Source: Ceriagrion tenellum
Lineage: Eukaryota; Arthropoda; Insecta; Odonata; Coenagrionidae
Direction: 5' to 3'
Assembly: GCA_963169105.1 (NCBI GenBank)
Contig: OY720636.1
Coordinates: 122,530,188-122,594,187 of the forward strand
DNA: 64,000 bases
In this document: positions 51,201 through 60,200 of the stretch, one piece after another
Layout of the letters: each line of letters begins with the position of its first letter
How positions within the stretch are numbered: position 1 is the first letter of the stretch
Made by a program: the position numbers and the translations under genes
Notes under the pieces: model-generated
What the model saw: only the letters and a program-made list of their open reading frames with translations
Told to the model about the DNA's origin: nothing
Databases searched by the model: none

Positions 51201-54200
51201 TTGTATTACCAAACTGGATGACTAAGAAATTATATTGTCATACTTAGTGTTGATTTTTGTCTTATTGATTATCTTATCCTTTTTTTTGGTTTGAAAATGA
51301 AGTGAATTTTCCTTGAGATTAACGATGATCCTTAATATTTATTTCATATTAATTAAAATTTTGCCCTAATTCTTTCATCTTGCAATGGCTTCAATCCTAA
51401 CAATGTCTGACATATGTTTGGTCCTTGGCAAAGCTCAGTGCTCTTTAAGCTTTCCTTCTTTCTACTCCTTCATTAAGCTCTTTCCAGGGCTCTAGTACCA
51501 TTTCCCATGAATGTCATTTCTTATTCGTTTAATGGTTACTCACTCTCTCATCCCTCTACCTATGTTTGCTATCTTGTCCTTGTATTCTATAAGTATAATC
51601 TGAATAATTCTGAATACATTATAAGTTTTGTAATGGCTAAAATTCATATCAATTACGTTGGGATGTTTTGTGTGGACAAAATGAAACAAGACCAATCAGA
51701 TTGGAAAAGGATGTATTTAAACATCAATGATACAAATGTATTTTATGCTCATCAAGGAACATGTCGATATAGCATGGAAGTTTTGGTGGTACTACACACA
51801 GAAGCCTGTGCCATTGCCAACATTACTGTGGCATATAACTGCCAAAAATCACTTCGGGTGCACCGGGGGGCATGGTGAAAAAAAAATTTCAAATCAAGTA
51901 TATTATAGGATTTATCTTTATTAATTCATAGTGATTGTCTAATAAGTTGGGGTGGGTGAGCACCAGATTTTCAATTTGTCATTTAAGTCAAGTATTGATA
52001 TAAAAATAGGGTTTCGAGTTTGATTCAAGTTCAAGTATTATATCTATATTTTGTTTTTCAGAGAAAATAAAATCCTTCAAAGCCTTGTTTCATTTAAGAT
52101 TAATGTCCTAATTTTCTTCAAATCAACAAACAGAACAAAATACTCAATTTTGATAGAAAACTTTTCTGAATCTAAGTTAAAGACTCATTTTGAGCTAGAA
52201 AAAATAGAAATCAATGATTTGGCATATTTTGTAAAAGTAAATTGACCTTCACTTTTCTAAGTCATTTAAATCAATACAACATGTACTTATAAGAATGTAA
52301 ATAATGAACTATTAAGAAAAGAAACATACTCTACAGTATTTTTATAGTGCTCATGCACACTGCATGCAAAAGTGAACTTTCAATGAAACCCAAGAAAAGT
52401 ATTTCTTTGATGTAATCAAACCTTTTAGAAATAATAAAAAAGCAAGTAAATCATTTAAACGTGAATTAGTTAATAAATTTGGAATCAAATTATAAATTTT
52501 AAAATAGGAAAACTAGCTACTTTATATGTTCATGATGGAGATTCCCTCTTCTTATGTGGCATAAGATAAGCAAATGAATTTATGAAACATGGAGTAGTAA
52601 GAGAAATTAGCTGCCTTTCATTTCTAAATGTCTGTATAGCTGAAATGAGTCACCAATTTAATGCAGGAAAACATGCTGCAACCTGCTTTGCGTTCAGACT
52701 GGAGATTCCTTCTTCTGTCATTTACAAACATTTCCCACTGCTGAATATAGCTTTTCAATATATACTTCTGCAGCTGGTATTAATGAATAATGTCATGCAA
52801 TAAACTGTAGTTAATAGAAATGGCTATAATCTTAAGGGTGTGATCATGACTGGATTGATCTATCTCATCAGATAAGTAAGACAAGATCCCCATGTTACTC
52901 TGAAACCAGTATAGTGGTTTGCATTGTAAACCTAAAAGGTGTTCATGTTATTTAGATTCCTAAGTAGTTAAATCATGACAATAAGAGTGCTATCATCACT
53001 GAATTTTCTATATGTATAAACTGCCATAAACTAGATGCAGTTGTAACATTGCTTGGCCAAGGAAATGCTTGCTTTTACTCCATGTTTCTGTTGCCACAAT
53101 AAATACAGGTGACAGCCTACAAAAAGTGAAACACCTAGACAAGCTTGGGGTCAGTTATTTCGATATTTCATTTGGTATCCAGGATGAATACATTAGATAT
53201 TGAAAAATCTGGGATCAAGCATTGAGGTATGGACTATACCTTCTAAGAGAGCATCAGTGTGAGTCTAAGTGGTGACTAGTGATTAACTGTAAATTGCATA
53301 TTATGTTTTGACACATCACAACAGACCTGCTGATGGACGCTCCTCATTGTTTCAAGATATGTTTGCCACTGCCTGCATGCATGATGAATGAATTATCACT
53401 TACCAAACTAACCATGCTAACCGAACTGATTGGCGAGAGTGCTCACCGATTGTCTTCACCTCCCCCAAGACAGTCTCAGACCCCCTCCTGGAGGTTTTTT
53501 CACCACAACTGATACGTAGAGGAAATATAAGCGAGATGGTTTAATGCTTTCTACTATTGAACTTCGGTAAATTGTAACCATGAGGGTGTAATCATTACTG
53601 TATTGATGTATGATTTCAGTGGAAAACTATGACTGGTTTGTAATGGTGCTCTGACACCAATTCACCGACATTATTGCTGTGTATACCATGACAGGATTGT
53701 TGCTTTCTATGGTCAAATTTCAGTGAATTTTAACCAGTAATATAAAGATTTTGTGAGTGTTGGGATAAGGCTGGTGAAAATTTAATTCTAACAGAATTTT
53801 ACTACGTGCATACCTTCACTGGTGAGCATAAATATTTAAAGTCGAGGATACTGCTTCCATTGTAAGACAATTCCTCTTTCCTTAGAAGTCCCAGAGGGGA
53901 AAAAACAGGGTCTTTAATTTGTAACAATATAGCATACTATTTTTCCAACTACTTAAAAATCAGTAGGAAAAAAACTTGACTTAACTCAAGCATTTTTATT
54001 GAGGTTGAGTATAATAGTGTTTTTCTTTAACATGACTGCACTCAAACTGAACTTGGTTGTACATCCCTACTGATAAGCTTTTGGAGTAGAATATTTATGA
54101 CAGGTATCAATTAAAATGGTGTTAAGCAGAAGACCCAAGGTCATTAATCTGCTCTTAAATTGAGTGAGATTTGTGTGTCAAGTATTGTTTATTCTCAACA

Positions 54201-57200
54201 GATGAAGAGGGAATGCTGAAGAAGCTGGAAAGAGATGAGGAGTCTTTCGCTGCCAACTTTTTGGCTCCTATAGATCCAGATGTGATACAAGATCCTAATT
54301 CCTCTAGGCTTTCAATATTTTCTGAAGTTCATGATGGGGAGAAAATAATGGTCAGGTATGTTGATGGAATGTGTGCTGGAATGCATTATTATATGCATTT
54401 TTTGCTTAGTTACTATCGATGTTAGATCCTAATCATCCTTTGTCGTACTTCAATTAAGTGTAAAATGACATCTTTATGGATAATTAAATGTGAATCCGCT
54501 AGCAGGATAGATGTAGCTGTGTGGTGAAGCACCATAGATATCATGTAAGTTCATTCTTGGGAAGGATGGTGGAATAAATTTGTAAAACTTTTGATGTACC
54601 AAAATTTTGAAAGATTTGAAGTAGTAAAATCGCTTTTCAGTCCTTATATTCAGAATGTAAAAAACTTTAATGTTGTCAAGTTCCATGCAGAACTTTGTGA
54701 CTGGAATGAAATGTTTACTCTAACTGTATTGACATCTAATTATTGTTTTAATTCTAATATGCTGCATAGAATTAATGAGGTTGCTCTTTTAAAGTCTTGT
54801 TCTCTGAAGGGCCACCAGTCCCCATGATTATCCTCTAGTTATAAATCAATATCTGGAATAAAATGACTCCGCCTGACATTCATTCGGGCAAAAGAGGCTG
54901 TTTTACTTGTATTCAAGAAACTCCAAAACTTAGTTAAAACCAGAGTTTTGGATACCAAGCGCCTTTACCACTAAAGGTATTCTCTGGTACGAGGTGCATT
55001 CAAGTTATAACATCTCCGATGTAATCCCCCTCAGCTGTAAACATTTTTCACAACGACGATGCCATGATTCCATGGCCACTGCGAACGCTTCTTCAGGGGT
55101 CTGCTTTGACCACTGGAAAATCACTGATGCAATTGCAGCCCGGCTAGTGAATGTGCGACCGTGAAGAGTTTCTTTCATTGTTGGAAAAAGCCAAAAGTTG
55201 CTAGGAGCCAGGTCAGGTGAGTAGGGAGCATGAGAGATCACTTCAAAGTTGTTGTCACGAAAAAACTGCAGTGTAGCATTCGCCTGATGTGCTAGTGCAT
55301 TGTCTTGATGAAATAGCACACGTGCAGCCTTTTCTGGCCATTTTTCACGCAATGCTGATAGGAACTTTTTCTGCAAAACATCTCGGTAGGATGCACCTGT
55401 CACCATCATGCCCTTTGGAACACAATGAGTAAGGATTACGCCATCGCTGGCCCAAACATGGCCACCATCATTTTTTCAGCACTGGCACTTACCGGAAATT
55501 TTTTTGGTGGTGGTGAGTCTGTGTGCTTCCATTGAGCTGACTGACTATTTGTTTCAGGATTGAAAAACAGTATCCATGTCACATCCATTGTCACAATCGA
55601 TGAAAAGAAAGTCCCATTCATGCCATCATCACGCGTCGACATTGCCTGACAACATGCCACGCATGCAGCCTTGTGGTCATCCGTCAGCATTCGCGGCACC
55701 CACCTGGAGGACACTTTTCGCATTTTTAGGTCCTCATGCAGGATTGTGTACACAGACCCCATGGAAATGCCAACTTTGGGGGTGATGTGTTCCACAGTCC
55801 TTCAGCGACCCTCCAAAACAATTTTCTCCACTTGCTCGAACATGTCCTCAGACCGGCTGGTGCAAGGCCGAGATTGTCTTGGTGTGTTGTCACATGATGT
55901 TCTGCCTTCTTTGAACTGCCGCACCCAAGAGCGCACATTGGACACATCCCAAAACTATCACCACATATCTCACTCAACTGGCAATGAATTTCAATCGGTG
56001 GCACACAACGCAAATGGAGAAAACGAATGATTACACGCTGTTCTTGTACTGAGAACGTCGCCATTTTAAGTATCAACAACTGTCCTAACTCTCTCCGCTG
56101 CCACTAGAATTGTATGTACCATACAGTGCTGCCATCTCTATCACGCATTCACAATGAGTGCACGGGTATTTTAAAACAAACCACATGTTTCTATCAGTAG
56201 CCAGTCCTGAGAAAAAAAATTGGAGGTGTTATATGTAACTTGATTGCACCTCGTATAGTGAAAACATGGGCCCACCAAAACTTGATGAAAAGAAAAGAAT
56301 CTTTGCCTCATTCGCCCACATGTAAATTCTATTCTGGTACATATTTCTCTAGGCCAACTTAATGAGCTCTTTATTTCAGCATCCCACTATCCTAAAGAAA
56401 GCTCTTTCTCCACCTCCACTCCTAAGGATGATATATCTGTGCCTTTTATTGTTGAAGGTTTCTATTTCCTGTACATAATCCTGTAATGTAATCTAAATTT
56501 AAGGCCTTCTCACTACCCCCCCTCATCTGGGGTTGATGAAATTTAAAATAGCTTTATTTATAAATTTCCCGAAAAGCTATCGCCAGTAATCCTTGAAATA
56601 TTCAACTTCTCTTTGTCCCCCTCAGTTTTCCCTTGCTTTTGGAAAATGTCTCTCATAAGGCCAATTAAAAATGTTAAGGAGCAATCTTCCCCCAAAGACT
56701 GCTGTCCAATCTCCATTGTTCGCACACATTATCCTAAACTTGTCCATCCAATGTGAGGAAATTGTCTATCACAAAGTCATTGACTACCTTATCTCCAAGG
56801 GGAGAATTGTCCACTTTCAATCTGGCTTTTATATAGGTTTCATTGTGCAGTCCACATCACTCAAAGTTACTAATGGCATTCCTAGTACAATGGATTGTAG
56901 GATGGCAACCATTTGGTCCTTTTTGATTTCAGAAAAGCCTTTAAGGTGTTCGCTGTGAAATTGCTTCCATTCATATTTTGATGACAGAAGTGAGGCAGTC
57001 TTAGGGTGTAACAATGACTGATCACCTTGGTGGCCCATCCATGCTTGCTGAAAGGCATATTTTTGGATATTTGGATATAGGCTTTCTTCGGCATATACTG
57101 TATGAAAGGACACCTGCATTTCATTGGATAGAGCTGTTCATTGGCCGTTACGCTTTCACTTGGATTGTAGCAGGCTCGGGAATTGGCGACAAAATTGTTC

Positions 57201-60200
57201 CAAGGATCAGAAGCCAAACTAAACTTATCTGCCCTTAGTGCTTGACTACGAGTCACCTTTGTATCGAAGCGTATACGTTTCATTATATTCAAGAATCGAT
57301 CCCTTGGCATTGCACTCGAGAATATTTTTGAGCCCCAGGTTTTATCCCAGCAGCTTTTTAGAGACATATGCCGCTTTTCCAAGGTTCCTCTTGCATACAT
57401 CAATGCAATAAATATAAGAAGTTCTTCTCTCGACAAGCACCAATCAGGGTTTTGAAGCTTTCCTTGCTCCACTGTATATTTTACAATGTTGTCTAACAGG
57501 GTGTCACCATGAAAGAAGTAGTCAGGTGGCAATGCAATCCGGGCAGTGACAAAAACATCACAAAGAATGGATGTGGGGTCAATGGACAATGACCATATTT
57601 TGCACCATTTCTCAAAGGCCGCTAAACCATGGTTATATGAGGCATGGCTGGATGAAGACACACATATCAATGGGAGTACACATGATTTTCGAGGCGAGAA
57701 TGAAAAAAAAATGAGATTAGCAAAATAAGAAAAATACCCATAAAAAATCATTAGCGAGTGAAATTACCACAGAGTAATACGGGGTGCCACTTACTTTCCC
57801 TGTGCCGCTTGTGATACTCGGAAAGATTGGGTACAAAAATTATCACTGAGGTGACACTTCTGGTATGGGTGTCTAGAGGCATCACCCGGCATCAAACCGG
57901 GTACCCTCTGGTTCACAACCAAGAACTATACCTACTGCACTACAACGCCACAGAATATAGTGATCTTCATAATGAATGAAGAGCCTAAGGGTAAGAGGAA
58001 TATGAAGATACAACGCGAAAGCAAGTTGTGGGTCAAATGACCCCCAGCCGTCCTTCTAGGTATAACCTCTTATAAAATACAACAAAAAAGAATAAGAGTT
58101 AAATTTTTTTTCCAGTTAATCTAATTTCAGAAAGTAAAGAGGTTTCAAGAAATTTGAAAATATTTTACGTGGAGAAAAATCATTTTGAATTCTGAAAATG
58201 GGTCAAATGACCCATGCTGTCCTTCTAGTGTTAAATTTCCCACCTAGTATTATATTCACACACAAAAATTGATACATCATTTATTTTATTTTCAACAGTT
58301 GTGTGGCTTTCTTACCTCTATAGTGGTAAAGTAACTTATTCACCCATTTAGTATTGAAGCCATTTTTGTGGACTATGGTTTTGAGAAAGAACTAAAGGTA
58401 ATTAAACCCACAGAGTTCTCTAGCAAAAATTTTGCATAATTAAAAAACAATTGTTGCACAAAAATAAGAGAATTCTGTATATTATGGAACAAAATATGGC
58501 AGTTACCAGTGGATAATTTAAGAAACACCAAATATGTATCTCTCACTTTCTATTTTTGTAATAGGCCTTGCCCTCCTTTGACTTCGATAATCAGAATTTT
58601 ACTATAACATAGTTCATGTGCGATACATATCCTCACTTCTTGAGCATCACTCATGAGTAATTCCTTGATGATGGCCTTGTGAAGAGAGTTGCTGGTGATG
58701 CTATATTCTGGCAAATATTTTGCATGTCCTTTGGATTTTTAAAATATGCTGTTAATTTTTTTACATTTTGTAGAGGTATTATTAAGGTGGAAAATCATTT
58801 TTATTGTCAGGCCATCGTGGATTGGTTTAGAAGGAGAAAATGATGACCCGATCAACATATCAGTCGGACAGTATTTTCGTATGAAAACTGAATTGTTACC
58901 AAGAAGTAGTGATGTGCATCTTAGACCAGATCAACGGGTATGTATTAAGTCCATTGCAAAAGGTCACTGCTATCTCTTGTGGATAAATATTGAATTATGT
59001 CCATGAAATCTCCCAATCCACCAGATACTTTGGATCTTTTGTGGAAATTATAATTTCATTATGCTAACAAGCTCTCGAAAAAATTTTCTGAACTCTGGCT
59101 TTATTGGTCAAATATATAAGTTTTACCCTTATTTTGTATGAGTCACTTGGTGGATAATGGACTGCTGCATTTCTGTAACAAATAGCTATTGAACCCTCAG
59201 TAATGATGAATCTTTGCAATGCCCATTATTAGTGCTAATTTGGAGTTTAATACTTTATGTCTGTAAATGGTCGATATATTTCCCAAATTGACCATATTAA
59301 ATTAATAGGCGTAACTCACAATGCACATGTTTCTTGGAAACTGAAGGTATGTGCATTCTTTTGCTGTCATATCTCGAAGTCATTGTGATCTCTTTTGGGA
59401 TATCTGAACTTCTATTTGGGACTGTCCGTAGTCCACGTATACACCCTAGGTAGAAACCAAAAGGGGTATTGGGTACGAGGATTGTCAATGAAGGGTCACG
59501 TTGGAGGGTGGGGGAGTTAAGAGGGATGTCTACGTAGACAATGGTCGACACCATACAGTTTATAGTAAATGTCAGATGATCAAAGCTTCAAGAGTAGTTT
59601 TTCTTTTACTTATCTTTCCTTAAAATCAGCCTTAAATTACAAATAGTCCATGACAATTAATAACAGGTTTCACAGCTTTTTCCGCAAAAAAAGGGAAGTC
59701 TACGTGGACAACAGGGGGTACAGGGAGGTTCTGGATGAAGTCTACCAGTGTCCACATTGGGGATGCTGATTTTTTTGGTCAATTTGACGTCATATTATCA
59801 ATTGTCTATTTTATACACATTTACAATAAGCTTTCTAAAGGGCTTGAGTTCAACAGATACTGTTGACTTCCAAAAGAGAGGAGAAGAAAATTCATTGTCT
59901 TCATTTTACTTATTAAATTAGTATTTATAGACGTATGTAATACTATTTTCTATTAAGTCATAACCACTAGAATTTAACATTTAGTCAGTTTTTGTAAGTG
60001 TGCATACAGATTTTATACCTAACCCACATGCCCCATATCTTGTGTAAGAAATATGGACTGGTAGCATTTGATTCTAGTCTTAGTAAATGTCAATTTATAC
60101 TGTGCTAATACTGTCCAAATGCCAAGGACTGGAAAGAATTTGGGTATAGCTAGTGTCTACGAGTTGAAATGAGCCCCTATTTTGAACAAAAATGGTGGTG

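Larger units (their letters stand above)
56990..58230 (-). mobile_element. piggyBac transposon, 5' part, TTAA at right end
   Basis: Right terminus at 58230 next to TTAA (58231-58234); the end reads, reversed, CACTAGAAGGACAGCATGGG. A second direct copy of the 35-bp subterminal motif (GGGTCAAATGACCC plus GTCCTTCTAG) lies at 58027-58060. The left end is missing: similarity stops at the LINE near 56990. Confidence 0.78.
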
